Shown: positions 1 to 8,487, numbered from the stretch's first letter. The stretch is 64,000 nt of DNA from an uncultured Fodinibius sp. (GCA_913056235.1 CAJXMW010000001.1:1302001-1366000); one strand, 5' to 3'. Program-made: numbers and translations. Notes: generated from the sequence alone by a model not told the origin.

Positions 1-60
1 ATCGCTGTCAAGAAATGCAATGGTATCACCAAGGGTATATCGTGTACGTATAGTAGCCAT
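1..60 (-). CDS. Start of a small unknown protein (partial)
   Basis: An open reading frame starts at an ATG at position 60 on the minus strand and runs off the window. The visible peptide begins MATIRTRYTLGD. The start lies just after the stop of the next upstream minus-strand gene (70-369), which suggests a short operon within element A. Too little is visible to assign a family. This could be a chance reading frame. Confidence 0.35.
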   Translation of the reverse strand, partial: MATIRTRYTLGDTIAFLDSD

Positions 61-69
61 GGTAATGTG

Positions 70-369
70 TCAGGTGGATAGTTGAATGCCTTTGGTCTTC
101 CGAAGTGCTTCAATAGAAAGATCGAACTCATTGGTAAGCCGAGAGGTGAGCGTCTGCTCTGAAATCCCTAATGCTTGTTCCATGTTGCACAAGCGTTGGT
201 CGGAAATGTAGTATGGTTTTTTGAACCACTGCCGAAAAGTGTTAAGCTTTATCTGAGGGTAAAGCGCCCGGCGAAACTCATCAATGGTGTCGTATTGATT
301 GATTATCTGACCTTTGATGATGCCGAGCCGAAGCCGGTTTATATCATATTTGGTTATGGCTGGATACAC
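70..369 (-). CDS. Small putative HTH protein, divergent from the CI-like repressor
   Basis: A 99-residue protein of unknown function with a GTG start at 369. The middle (about residues 25-75) has the pattern of a small helix-turn-helix domain: IDEFRRALYPQIKLNTFRQW followed by a helical segment naming a second recognition unit. It is divergent from the CI-like repressor gene at 566, and a 15-bp inverted repeat lies between the two. This is the arrangement of a phage-type repressor/Cro switch, so a Cro-like or element-control role is inferred. No catalytic motif is seen. Confidence 0.5.
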   Translation of the reverse strand: MYPAITKYDINRLRLGIIKGQIINQYDTIDEFRRALYPQIKLNTFRQWFKKPYYISDQRLCNMEQALGISEQTLTSRLTNEFDLSIEALRKTKGIQLST

Positions 370-422
370 TGAAAAATTCTCTTTTTAATAATTGTCGGTT
401 AGCAGTATTATAAGCGCGTTAT

Positions 423-437
423 CGGTAAACATTACCG
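423..437. promoter_or_regulatory. Operator-like inverted repeat between divergent regulators
   Basis: CGGTAA-ACA-TTACCG is a perfect 6-bp inverted repeat with a 3-base spacer. It lies in the 196-bp space between the divergent genes at 70-369 and 566-976. The position and size fit an operator for the CI-like repressor encoded next to it. This is inferred from the sequence only. Confidence 0.45.
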
Positions 438-565
438 TTACCGCGGGGTCTAATTTAGTGACGTGATAACATCGAAACAACAAAATATTGTTACTATTGC
501 ATCACTATTCTATAAAGAGAGAGTGTAAGTGCGGCTAAAACAATTACTTAAGTAAGGACAAAAAA

Positions 566-976
566 GTGGAAGAAATTGAACAAGACATCCTACAGGAAAA
601 TATTCAGTATTTACTCGATGAATATTATGACGGGAACGTTTCAAAAATGCAGCGCCAAACAGGAGCGAATCGCTCTGTCATATCTGAGCTAAAGAATGGC
701 AGTAAAAATGAAGTCAACAGCTCGACGTTACGTCATTTTGCCCAGGCAGGGATCAACATCAATTGGCTATTGACCGGGGTAGGACCTCATTTTGTGATCG
801 GCAATGAAGAGGAGCTGAAAACCGAGCTGAAGCAAAAGCAGTTGCTTGAGAATAGGATGGCTGAGATCAAAGAATTGGTGTCAGAAATTGATCAGCAGCT
901 GGAGGAACATCCAGAGCTAAAGTTGGATCCGGATGTTATGTCAGCTTTGTTGGACTTGCTGAAAAGAGCAATATAG
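566..976 (+). CDS. CI-like phage-type repressor with HTH domain
   Basis: A 136-residue protein. Residues 10-75 form a CI-type helix-turn-helix: 'GNVSKMQRQTGANRSVISEL' covers the two helices, and 'GININWLLTGVGP' is the conserved end of the Phage_CI_repr domain. Residues 80-125 are charged and probably form a coiled coil for oligomerisation. There is no S24 peptidase domain, so RecA-induced self-cleavage is unlikely. The start is a GTG preceded by an AAGGA ribosome binding site about 8 bases upstream. It probably controls excision or transfer genes of element A and its own promoter through the inverted repeat at 423-437. Confidence 0.65.
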   Translation: MEEIEQDILQENIQYLLDEYYDGNVSKMQRQTGANRSVISELKNGSKNEVNSSTLRHFAQAGININWLLTGVGPHFVIGNEEELKTELKQKQLLENRMAEIKELVSEIDQQLEEHPELKLDPDVMSALLDLLKRAI

Positions 977-991
977 CATCTAATGGTGATG

Positions 992-1273
992 CTAGCCGTT
1001 CTGTTTGAACATTCGTTCTATTACACGCCGCTCAAAGTATTTTCGACGCGCCCCGGCCTGAAAGCTTGGAATATGCTTTTTATGACCCGGAAGGAAATTG
1101 CTCCGGTTTAAGATCGTGCGGTGCGAGATTCCAAACTCGGCCTGAATTTCTTGCGCCGTCATATATTTCGATTTATCAGGTTTGACCATGATGGAGTCTA
1201 AAACAAAATCCAGCTTGGCTTCTAGGGTAGCGATTGTCTGGAGAAGAGAATCCTTGGGGTCTTGTGCTGTCAT
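992..1273 (-). CDS. Excisionase-like winged-HTH DNA-binding protein
   Basis: A protein of about 93 residues. I chose the ATG at 1273 because AAAGGA lies 5 bases before it; an in-frame start at 1336 would add 21 residues. The N-terminal half is a helical, coiled-coil-like segment. The C-terminal half (from 'YMTAQEIQAEFGISHRTI') is a MerR/Xis-style helix-turn-helix, followed by a basic stretch ending in 'RRKYFERRVIERMF'. It lies 28 bp after the stop of integrase A on the same strand, the usual place for a recombination directionality factor. The Xis role is inferred from fold and position. Confidence 0.55.
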   Translation of the reverse strand: MTAQDPKDSLLQTIATLEAKLDFVLDSIMVKPDKSKYMTAQEIQAEFGISHRTILNRSNFLPGHKKHIPSFQAGARRKYFERRVIERMFKQNG

Positions 1274-1364
1274 GATATTCCTTTGCTGCGATATTTTTTG
1301 CCGCAAAAAGAAATGACTTTTCAGAATAAAATGCACTTTTTAAATCAACATTTTTTAAAAAATT

Positions 1365-2531
1365 TTAATCTTTCACTTCAGTGATAAGTCCATTGCGATT
1401 TGCCGTATTGAGCAAGTCATTAGCAACCAGGTGGACATATTTGTTGGTTACCTCTAAACTTTTGTGTCCTAGCATATTTTTTACCTCAATCACATTGAAT
1501 CCGTTGCGAAGCAGGAAGGTAGCACAGGAATGCCGGAGGCCGTGAAAGTGTATTGAATCTTTTAGTTTCGCCTCTTCGGTTGCATAATATTTGAACCGTT
1601 TTGATACATAACCCCCTCTGAGAGCTTTCTCACCACCGGGTACTGACATTGGACTTGTGAAAACGAGTCCCTTCTTAGGATTACCGTTGAACTCTTTCCA
1701 TCGTTTAAGCTCGGTATATAGTTTATCAAAAATGGGTACCGTGCGTTCGTATCCGTTTTTTGTGTCGGTAACTCTGAGAAATCGATCTTTGATATTTACA
1801 TGCTCCCACCGAAGCTGAATAATTTCCTTTCTACGTAGGCCGGTATAAAAAGCTAGCGTAATAAGTGGGATAAACCAGTGTTGTTTCTGCTGATCCGTTG
1901 AAATTGCTCCCGACTCTTGGTGCTTTTTCTGATACGCTTTAAACTTTTTAAAGATGTAGTTGAGTTGTTCCTCATCGATAATTTTATCAACAAGGTTATC
2001 TCGAGTTTTGGGTAGCTTAATATCATCACAGGGATTTGATTCCAGAATTTCTTTATCAACGACCCAATTAAAAAAAGCTTTGAGATGTATGAGGTAGTTC
2101 TTTTTCGAGGCGTTCGCTAGATGGGGTTTCAAGCAAAAAGATTTGATATCATCCGTGTTGATCATCGTCACAGGCATGCTGTATCCAACCTGTTCCATAA
2201 ACTGGCTAATAATTTGTCGGTAAGTAGTTTTCGTCTGTTCTGTTACGTTAGTTTTGTCCTTTAAGAATTGTTTCTGAAGGGTACTGATTATCGGACTGGT
2301 AAGAGAGGTTCCATCCAGCTCTTGCTCTTTCTCATAATCCTGCAGATTCCACTCATCATCGAATGGATTTATTTTGCCCGCATCATAAAGCTTTTGATAT
2401 TCCAGCTTTTTTTGTTCGGCAATCTTTTTGTATTTGGTGCCGAGCGCATACGTTTTTTTATATGACTTACCATTTAAGGTGGTTTTAAAGACTATTGAAT
2501 AGTTGCCACTTCTCTTGGTTAAACTTGCCAT
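1365..2531 (-). CDS. Tyrosine recombinase (integrase A)
   Basis: A 388-residue phage-type integrase. The N-terminus has an arm-binding-like segment (residues 1-60), then a SAM-like core-binding domain (about 85-180) and a C-terminal catalytic domain. Visible catalytic residues are the Arg in 'TGLRRKEI', the 'HGLRH' box and the final Tyr in 'TNKYVHL'. It is strongly similar to integrase B at 48083-49243 across the full length, and both sit next to the same tRNA-Arg sequence. It should catalyse integration and excision of element A at that tRNA gene. The gene is full length and looks intact. Confidence 0.9.
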   Translation of the reverse strand: MASLTKRSGNYSIVFKTTLNGKSYKKTYALGTKYKKIAEQKKLEYQKLYDAGKINPFDDEWNLQDYEKEQELDGTSLTSPIISTLQKQFLKDKTNVTEQTKTTYRQIISQFMEQVGYSMPVTMINTDDIKSFCLKPHLANASKKNYLIHLKAFFNWVVDKEILESNPCDDIKLPKTRDNLVDKIIDEEQLNYIFKKFKAYQKKHQESGAISTDQQKQHWFIPLITLAFYTGLRRKEIIQLRWEHVNIKDRFLRVTDTKNGYERTVPIFDKLYTELKRWKEFNGNPKKGLVFTSPMSVPGGEKALRGGYVSKRFKYYATEEAKLKDSIHFHGLRHSCATFLLRNGFNVIEVKNMLGHKSLEVTNKYVHLVANDLLNTANRNGLITEVKD

Positions 2532-2573
2532 AGCTATTTATACCATCGGTTTGGTTAAGAGTACACCAGAAAT

Positions 2574-2593
2574 GTAGTACCAAATGTAGTACC
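2574..2593. repeat. Direct repeats GTAGTACC, candidate integrase A arm sites
   Basis: Two copies of GTAGTACC start 12 bp apart (2574 and 2586) just upstream of integrase A. Element B has GTACCCAC twice, also 12 bp apart, at the matching place. The shared spacing suggests arm-type binding sites of the adjacent integrase, with different sequence specificity in the two elements. Confidence 0.45.
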
Positions 2594-2617
2594 GAACAAG
2601 GAAAATAGGGGCTATTT

Positions 2618-2632
2618 GGGAAAAGGTTTCCC
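2618..2632. repeat. Inverted repeat GGGAAA/TTTCCC between integrase A and att
   Basis: GGGAAA-AGG-TTTCCC lies between the integrase A start and the terminator. A very similar inverted repeat (GGGAAAA-C-TTTTCCC) occurs at 49322-49336 next to integrase B. Conservation between two otherwise diverged flanks suggests a functional site for recombination or int expression. Confidence 0.4.
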
Positions 2633-2667
2633 GAAAAGGAGGGATGGTAGCTAGTGTATATACCAAC

Positions 2668-2704
2668 AAAAAACCCCGTCTATAACTAAATAAACGGGGT
2701 TTTT
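2668..2704. terminator. Bidirectional intrinsic terminator
   Basis: The stem is formed by AAACCCCGT and ACGGGGTTT, with A- and T-runs on both sides, so it can work in either direction. It separates the tRNA-derived att site from the integrase A gene. An equivalent terminator lies at 49371-49408. Confidence 0.75.
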
Positions 2705-2720
2705 GAGCTAAAATAGAAGA

Positions 2721-2768
2721 GTACGCCTGAGAGGATTCGAACCCCTAACCTCCTGATCCGTAATCAGG
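2721..2768 (-). other. Attachment site: partial copy of tRNA-Arg(ACG), element A/B junction
   Basis: These 48 bases are identical to 49424-49471, the 3' part of the tRNA-Arg(ACG) gene from the anticodon stem to just beyond the discriminator base. After 2768 the sequence diverges, so no functional tRNA is encoded here. This is the typical product of integration at a tRNA 3' end. It marks the left end of element B and the right end of element A. Confidence 0.85.
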
Positions 2769-2816
2769 CGGTATGTTGGGATTAGAGCAAATGGGCCGCG
2801 ATTTTTTGCCGCTTAT

Positions 2817-2836
2817 GTACCCACCTATGTACCCAC
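2817..2836. repeat. GTACCCAC direct repeat pair, left arm of element B
   Basis: GTACCCAC occurs at 2817-2824 and 2829-2836, 12 bp apart. The same pair with the same spacing occurs at 49278-49297 beside integrase B. Matching repeats at both ends fit arm-type integrase sites in attL and attR. Confidence 0.55.
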
Positions 2837-3295
2837 TTCGGATCGGGATTCGAAAGGGTAAAAAATATGCGTTGGTTTACTTTAAATGCAGATAGTACAC
2901 CTGAGCTCATAAGTATGGAAAAACGGGCTCTATAGCTAATTGAAGGGGATTTAGGTTTGACGTTGAGATTGATCGGGTTCGGTATTTTGGTTGAATTACC
3001 TGTTTTGGGCTGTGCGAGAAAAAGGGCGGTTTAGGAGCCTACTTTTAAGTTTGGATTTAACACTCCTTCAGCTTATTTCGGGTCGAGCTCATAAGCTTAA
3101 TTTTAGTAATTAACTGCATAAGTGGACGGAATTCATCCAGTTATGCAGGTAGTAGCTAAAAAGAATTTTCGGGAACTATATTTGAGGCTGATGCGATTCG
3201 TAATTTAAGCTATTTGTTTTACCTTTTATCCAGCTTGCTCATTTTATTTAGTAAGTTTATATGTTGAATTATTTTTGATGACTAAGAGGTAATGA
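2837..3295. other. Intergenic region without a recognisable gene
   Basis: No convincing reading frame or RNA gene is seen in these 459 bases between the left end of element B and the first cargo gene. The segment probably holds the promoter of the gene at 3296, but no clear promoter motif stands out. Confidence 0.5.
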
Positions 3296-4822
3296 ATGGC
3301 ACTACCGGTTAACATAGAAAAAGTGATACAAGGTTCGGTTGTTGAAACGGAACGCATCGAGTTTAAGAGGGGATGGAATCCTGAAGATGTGATTCACACG
3401 ATGTGTGCTTTTGCCAATGACATCAATAATCTCGGTGGCGGTTATATTATCATTGGCATTGAGGAAGAAGGTGGGAGTCCTGTGCTTCCGCCTGCCGGAC
3501 TAAAGCAAAATCAGTTGGATGCCATGCAAAAGAAACTGGTGGAGCTCAGCAATAGAATTCAGCCGACCTATTTTGCCGTATCAGAACCCACGGAAATACA
3601 GGGAGAATATATATTTGTACTGTACTGCCCTGGCGGAGATAATCGTCCTTATAAAGCGCCTGTATCTCTATCGGATAAAACGCGAGGACAAGCCCACTGG
3701 ATTCGACGCTATAATTCTACCGTTCAGGCTAATGATCAGGAAGAGCAAAAGCTTCATGAGCTGGCGGCTAAGATTCCCTTTGATGATCGGATTAATCATC
3801 AGGCATCGGTCAATGATATTAAGCTTTCGCTGGTTAAAGAATTTCTACAAGAAATTGACAGTCCGTTATTCGAGCAGGCCGATGACATTCCCTTTGTCGA
3901 GCTATGCCGCCAGATGCAAATTGTTAAAGGACCTGTTGAGAATTTAAAGCCGATTAATGTTGGTCTGCTATTATTTAATGATGAGCCTCATCAGTTTTTC
4001 CCAGGTGCTAAGATTGAAGTAATTATTTATCAGGACGAGGTAGGAGATCGTTTTTCGGAAAAGATCTTTACCGGTCCTATTCACAAACAGTTGATCAGAG
4101 CACTGGAATACCTACAAACCAATGTGATTCGTGAAGAAGTTGCAAAAGTAGAAGGACAGGCGCAGGCCAATCGTTTTTACAATTATCCATATGCTGCTAT
4201 TGAAGAAGTACTAGCCAATGCCGTGTATCACCGAAGTTATGAGCTTCGCAATACAATTGAGGTAAATGTTCGACTTGATGAAATAGAAGTCCTTAGTTTT
4301 CCCGGACCATTGCCGCCCGTGGATAATGAAATGTTGCAAAAAGAGCGTATCATTGCCAGAGACTATCGCAATCGCCGTATTGGAGATTTTTTGAAAGAGT
4401 TACAGCTCACTGAGGGACGTTCGACTGGATTCCCTAAGATCTATAAGGCCATGGAGCAAAACGGATCGCCGGAACCTACTTTTGAGACTGATTCTAATCG
4501 CTCTTACTTTCTGGCTAAATTGCCTGTCCATGAACAAGTAACCTCCCCAAATGAAGACAGGGTACAAGCCAGGGTACAAGCTGGGGTACAAGCTTCTTTA
4601 AATAAAACTGAGCAACAAATTTTAAAAGCTTGTACCCAAGGCGAAAAATCAAGTGGAGAATTATTAGATATCCTTGGATACGAAACAAGGACCCGAAATT
4701 TTAGGGATGCATTGTCCCACTTACTCGAATTAGGATTGATTGCCTATACCATCCCAGATACGCCCCGTCATCCTGATCAAAAATATAAAATTACTGAGGC
4801 AGGAAAACGGCAAATAGAATAG
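3296..4822 (+). CDS. AlbA_2/Schlafen-like ATP-binding protein with HATPase_c_4 domain
   Basis: A 508-residue protein of the putative regulator family often called RNA- or DNA-binding domain-containing ATP-binding protein. Residues 15-130 form an AlbA_2 (Schlafen AAA_4) domain: 'ETERIEFKRGWNPEDVIHTM' and 'GGGYIIIGIEEEGG'. Residues about 290-400 form the HATPase_c_4 domain, with 'AAIEEVLANAVYHRSYE'. The C-terminus is a winged-helix segment. A linker at about 423-433 is built from repeats of VQA, coded by near-identical 12-base units. AGAGGT precedes the ATG. It is the first cargo gene and monocistronic. Its role is unknown; regulation or defence is likely. Confidence 0.75.
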   Translation: MALPVNIEKVIQGSVVETERIEFKRGWNPEDVIHTMCAFANDINNLGGGYIIIGIEEEGGSPVLPPAGLKQNQLDAMQKKLVELSNRIQPTYFAVSEPTEIQGEYIFVLYCPGGDNRPYKAPVSLSDKTRGQAHWIRRYNSTVQANDQEEQKLHELAAKIPFDDRINHQASVNDIKLSLVKEFLQEIDSPLFEQADDIPFVELCRQMQIVKGPVENLKPINVGLLLFNDEPHQFFPGAKIEVIIYQDEVGDRFSEKIFTGPIHKQLIRALEYLQTNVIREEVAKVEGQAQANRFYNYPYAAIEEVLANAVYHRSYELRNTIEVNVRLDEIEVLSFPGPLPPVDNEMLQKERIIARDYRNRRIGDFLKELQLTEGRSTGFPKIYKAMEQNGSPEPTFETDSNRSYFLAKLPVHEQVTSPNEDRVQARVQAGVQASLNKTEQQILKACTQGEKSSGELLDILGYETRTRNFRDALSHLLELGLIAYTIPDTPRHPDQKYKITEAGKRQIE

Positions 4823-5043
4823 GCTACGTTTTAATATTTCTATACTATCAGTGGATCGAATTGGTTTTTTAGTTCTGAACTGCAAAAGGGGTCGAAGTTC
4901 CTCCCGTTTTGCAGGTGAAAGCTAAATCTCTGGCTACAAATCCTACGAATACTCAGATTAATTTACAGCTAAGCAAAGAATTCCGGAATGTTATATCCCT
5001 TTTTCATTATTAGATCAGGGATCTACTAAAAACATGACATAGT

Positions 5044-5502
5044 TTAATCTATGTCATTTGTAGGTTTTTCCCCTTCTTCTAAAAGGTTATTGATGTCAAA
5101 TACATGATGACCAATGAACCACTTCGTTTTTCCGAATCGATCAGTTTCTTTAACGTCAAGTTGTTCGGCGGCCTTATCACGATTCATACCTTCCTCAAAG
5201 ATAACCACCTCTCCGGGCTTGCCCCGATCCGTGTATTCGGTAACGATAATGGTCTCGGCCTGACGAAGAAAAGCATTCTTTGGAGATCTTAGCCAAGTAC
5301 GAGCCACGATCTCGGCCTTGGATTGTTTAACAGGATTGGAGTACACCGCCTGCAAATGTATAACATTGTCCTCAACCTTGGTGACCTCGGAGGCCAAGCC
5401 CATAAACATGCGGAGCCATTTATCGACGCCGCCAATGTGCCGATCGTTTAATTGTTTGATTTCTGATTTGGAAAGGCTGAAAGCGTTTGATTGCGTACTC
5501 AT
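5044..5502 (-). CDS. Hypothetical protein
   Basis: A protein of about 152 residues with an ATG start at 5502; the frame stays open to 5598 but the extra 32 residues look non-coding in composition. I do not recognise the family. The sequence is a compact alpha/beta pattern without signal peptide or membrane segment, containing 'KAEIVARTWLRSPKNAF' and 'IIVTEYTDRGKPGEVVIFEEG'. It stands alone between the AlbA_2 gene and the CBS-domain gene, on the opposite strand to the BREX operon. No function is proposed. Confidence 0.55.
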   Translation of the reverse strand: MSTQSNAFSLSKSEIKQLNDRHIGGVDKWLRMFMGLASEVTKVEDNVIHLQAVYSNPVKQSKAEIVARTWLRSPKNAFLRQAETIIVTEYTDRGKPGEVVIFEEGMNRDKAAEQLDVKETDRFGKTKWFIGHHVFDINNLLEEGEKPTNDID

Positions 5503-5749
5503 ATCAGTGTAACAATTTAGATTAGGAGTTATGATTGTTACACCAAGACAAATGCTAAGCGATGGGACTCGATAGTTTTGGAAGTCATCCCACATCATTT
5601 GGCCACCGTGCCTCGAGTGGGTCGGTTGGCAAGCCCCTCGGCTTTCTTGATGCTACTTTAAAGGTAAAATTTTTAGCGGAAAAAATTAAAGAACCATTAC
5701 TCAAGCATTTTGTAAATTTCAGGTAGGTCATAGTGGGTTATTATACCCA

Positions 5750-6406
5750 TTAATTGCTCTTTTTTTTTCCGTGGTGAGTTATGAGAATTGCATTAATTTG
5801 AGATTCTTCCTGATTACTCCTGCTAAATATGTCAATGACATCAGCTAAATTATCATCTCTTTTGATAAACCGATAAGTCTCTAGTTCCTCTTTGTGTTCT
5901 AATACATCCGATATCTTATCATCTTCCATATCTACCATACCGATCTCGACATTTGCACCTAACCATCTTGAAATGGTATTTGCAGTCAATAAATCTTGAA
6001 ATGCTCCCTTTTTATCAATGATAGGTATTTGAGAGAATGAATTATTATACATTTTAGTGACTGCTTTTGAAATCGGATCATGTGCTGAAAGTGTCAATAC
6101 TTCGTTAGAGAACTTAGGATAAACTTTGGGTGGATCTTGAATCTTTTCTACAATCTTGCTAAATCGTTCAACAACTTTTGAATATGGTTCAGCAATAGGC
6201 TGTCCGTCAGGCCTGTTGTGAACAATGGTGTTCCTCAAGTTATGATACGTTTTTAATTCATTATAGTAGTTCTTGATAATGCCATTCTTCTGGGATGTTT
6301 CTCTTAGAACTTTACTAAAACTAATCTCATCTTTGTAGTTGTATTTGCTTCTCAGGTGTTGCTCAAGTTCTGAATAGATTTTTAAAAACTTATTAGCATT
6401 TTGCAT
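5750..6406 (-). CDS. CBS-domain protein with HEPN-like N-terminal helices
   Basis: A protein of about 218 residues, ATG at 6406; the frame extends to 6460. The N-terminal third is helical and contains 'LRNTIVHNRP', which matches the R-x4-H pattern of HEPN-type domains. The C-terminal part carries a CBS pair: 'LSAHDPISKAVTKMYNNSFS' with 'QIPIIDKKG', then 'FIKRDDNLADVIDIF'. CBS pairs usually bind adenine nucleotides. It is divergent from the BREX operon, which starts 231 bp away. Nucleotide-sensing regulation or an RNase effector are both possible; the HEPN reading is tentative. Confidence 0.6.
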   Translation of the reverse strand: MQNANKFLKIYSELEQHLRSKYNYKDEISFSKVLRETSQKNGIIKNYYNELKTYHNLRNTIVHNRPDGQPIAEPYSKVVERFSKIVEKIQDPPKVYPKFSNEVLTLSAHDPISKAVTKMYNNSFSQIPIIDKKGAFQDLLTANTISRWLGANVEIGMVDMEDDKISDVLEHKEELETYRFIKRDDNLADVIDIFSRSNQEESQINAILITHHGKKKSN

Positions 6407-6637
6407 AGCTGTTATTGGTTTAAGGTTGAGTAAGAGAGATTTATATGTTGGTTTATACAAATAAGTGTTTTGAAGTACTATTTTATGAGTGCATAATTAA
6501 GGTCTTATAAACGAGCTCGATCGTTTGATCCCAAGGAATATTAAGGTTTTAGATTGTTAATCTTTATACTTGAAACAAAAGTGTTATTTTCTGTGCCAAT
6601 CGGCTTTAAGTAAAACTTTTATTTATAGGAACGTCTA

Positions 6638-7132
6638 ATGAAATTTTCTGAAGAATTTATAAAACTAAGACTTTCTGTAGGCTTTCTTGGAGAGAAGTCG
6701 AATTTTAACTGGTGGAATAGTGATTTTTTATCAGAGTCTGGAGATAGTTTTTTATCACCTGTATTTGCTAGAACAATAGGATTGGCTAAATATCATGGTG
6801 TGAAGGAGGCTGCAGCACTTAAACATGATGAATTTATTGGTGTTGGGTTAGTTTATCATTTGTTTAGGTTACCTGAGATGTATGAACAACATCTTCATGA
6901 AGAAATTTCAAATGAGAAGGCAAAAAAATTACCCAAAAATAAGAATGAGGCGATTGAAACCTTAGAAGGGTTAAGTCGGGGTAAGGCTCTTGTTGATGAG
7001 GGCCCTGTTTATATGGGTACCTTAGATGAATTGAGTGAGAGTACAATTCAGGAATTGGCCTCACTTTATTTATCTGCATTTAAAAAAGACAAAAAAGTAT
7101 ACCCATATTTTAAAGAGTTAGATGAAGACTGA
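6638..7132 (+). CDS. brxE: BrxE-family BREX protein
   Basis: A 164-residue protein and the first gene of the BREX operon. The pattern 'LRLSVGFLGEKSNFNWW', 'FLSPVFARTIGLAKYHGV' and 'FIGVGLVYHLFRLPE' fits the BrxE family, a small protein of unknown biochemical role found at the start of some BREX loci, notably type 6. Its stop overlaps the brxA start by 11 bases, which indicates translational coupling and shows that it belongs to the operon. The other genes are those of type 1 BREX, which normally lacks brxE. Family assignment is from pattern memory, so it is less certain than for the rest of the operon. Confidence 0.7.
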   Translation: MKFSEEFIKLRLSVGFLGEKSNFNWWNSDFLSESGDSFLSPVFARTIGLAKYHGVKEAAALKHDEFIGVGLVYHLFRLPEMYEQHLHEEISNEKAKKLPKNKNEAIETLEGLSRGKALVDEGPVYMGTLDELSESTIQELASLYLSAFKKDKKVYPYFKELDED

Positions 7133-7916
7133 AGAAAAAGAAAAAAAATATACAACTCAGCTACAGGCTGGTCTTGGTATACTCAATGAAACAAAACTAT
7201 TGTTAGATATTTGGGAGCCTGGTATGGAGAGCAAACAGTTACGAGAGAAAGCTCTTTCTGAAGGGTTTTTCCCAAATGTGTCTGCAAGAAGATTAAAAAA
7301 TATTGTAGATGAAGCTTTTGCTACCCGTTATTTAGTTGAGGGGCAGAAGCCTGCTAAATATGTAAGCTATTTCAAGGAAAATTTATCTCGAGAAGCATTT
7401 AAACAGATTACCTTACTTTATACATGTAGAGCAAATCTTATACTTAAAGATTTTATTCGCTTCGTTTATTGGCCAAAGTATGGGGCTGGTGTTGATACGA
7501 TAACTCGGGATGATTCTCGTAGATTTGTAATGGATGCAGTTCGAGAGGGGTATACGCAAAATGTTTGGGCAGATAGTACGATTAAAAGAGTATCCTCATA
7601 TTTATTGGGAGCTTGTGGTGATTTTGGTCTACTTGAAAATTCTAAAGGATACCATCGAAAAATATTATCTTTTAGAATAGAATCTGAAATGGCTGCTTTT
7701 TTAGCTTATGAACTTCACTTTTCTGGGATAGGTGATAATTCAGTTATTTCAGACAGTGATTGGGAAATATATGGGCTAAAAGAAATGGACGTTAAAGAGC
7801 TTTTTAAGCAAATGGCTTTGCAAGGACACTTAATTTTTCAATCAACTGCAAAGGCAGTTAAGATATCATGGAAATACGAAGAAATGGATGAGTTATTGAA
7901 TGTCATCACTGAATGA
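7122..7916 (+). CDS. brxA: BREX protein BrxA (DUF1819)
   Basis: A 264-residue BrxA. The N-terminal segment 'YTTQLQAGLGILNETKLLLD' followed by 'WEPGM' and 'LREKALSEGFFPNVSARRLK' is characteristic of DUF1819. BrxA proteins are small DNA-binding proteins resembling NusB and are needed in several BREX systems for phage restriction. The length is normal (about 200-260). It overlaps brxE by 11 bases and brxB by 17 bases, so it sits in a tightly coupled operon. No membrane segments are evident, despite the old name 'inner membrane protein' used in databases. Confidence 0.85.
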   Translation: MKTEEKEKKYTTQLQAGLGILNETKLLLDIWEPGMESKQLREKALSEGFFPNVSARRLKNIVDEAFATRYLVEGQKPAKYVSYFKENLSREAFKQITLLYTCRANLILKDFIRFVYWPKYGAGVDTITRDDSRRFVMDAVREGYTQNVWADSTIKRVSSYLLGACGDFGLLENSKGYHRKILSFRIESEMAAFLAYELHFSGIGDNSVISDSDWEIYGLKEMDVKELFKQMALQGHLIFQSTAKAVKISWKYEEMDELLNVITE

Positions 7917-8475
7917 AAATTTTAAAAAATTACTAAAAAGAGTTGAGCGAGGTCGTGAGTTTCATCATCATACTGATGATCAAATGTATTATTTAGTTTT
8001 TGATCCTACAGAAATTTTAGAAGTTAAAAGAGTAACTCCTGCCTGGAAAGCTAAACTTCAAAATGAGGGATTTGATGTTACCACATTTTCTTTAATTGAT
8101 GAAATAATGGATATATGGAAGAGTGTTCCATTAAGAGAAGTTTGGCTTAAAGTAGATCGGAAAAAACCCCTCGACTGGCAGGCAACAAATCAATCTTTAA
8201 GTAATGCGTTAACAAATGAAAAAAAGTTACTTAAGAGATTTGAGGATAAAATTAAAGAACTAAAAGAAAACCCCAATGCTCTTTTATTAGTTACAGATCT
8301 CGAAGTTCTTCATCCATATGCACGTATAAGTGCAATTGAAGGGGGATTAACTGGTAAGGTAAGCATCCCGACTATAATACTGTACCCCGGAAAAAGGAAG
8401 GGGAAGACACAGTTAAGTTTTTTAGGTTTTTATCCGCCTGATGGGAATTATCGTTCATTACATGTTGGAGATTAA
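7900..8475 (+). CDS. brxB: BREX protein BrxB (DUF1788)
   Basis: A 191-residue BrxB. The start 'LNENFKKLLKRVERGREF' and the following 'YYLVFDPTEILEVKRV' match DUF1788, as does the 'KGKTQLSFLGFYPPDGNYR' ending. BrxB is an essential BREX component of unknown molecular function. It overlaps brxA by 17 bases and is followed by brxC after 12 bases. The length is typical for the family and the gene is intact. Confidence 0.87.
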   Translation: MSSLNENFKKLLKRVERGREFHHHTDDQMYYLVFDPTEILEVKRVTPAWKAKLQNEGFDVTTFSLIDEIMDIWKSVPLREVWLKVDRKKPLDWQATNQSLSNALTNEKKLLKRFEDKIKELKENPNALLLVTDLEVLHPYARISAIEGGLTGKVSIPTIILYPGKRKGKTQLSFLGFYPPDGNYRSLHVGD

Positions 8476-8487
8476 AAAATATACATT

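Larger units (their letters stand above)
1..2768. mobile_element. Integrative element A, integrase-proximal end (partial)
   Basis: This is the right-hand part of an integrative element that continues beyond the window start. It holds a CI-like repressor, a divergent small HTH protein, an excisionase-like HTH protein and a tyrosine recombinase read towards the element interior. It ends in a 48-bp copy of the 3' part of tRNA-Arg(ACG) at 2721-2768. The order int - inverted repeat - terminator - att matches the end of the neighbouring element B, so the two elements share an insertion strategy. The other end cannot be seen. Confidence 0.7.

Noticed and set aside
1365-2531. Integrase A as the recombinase of element B
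   Set aside because: It lies outside the 2721-49471 repeats and its arm-like repeats differ from those at the two ends of element B.
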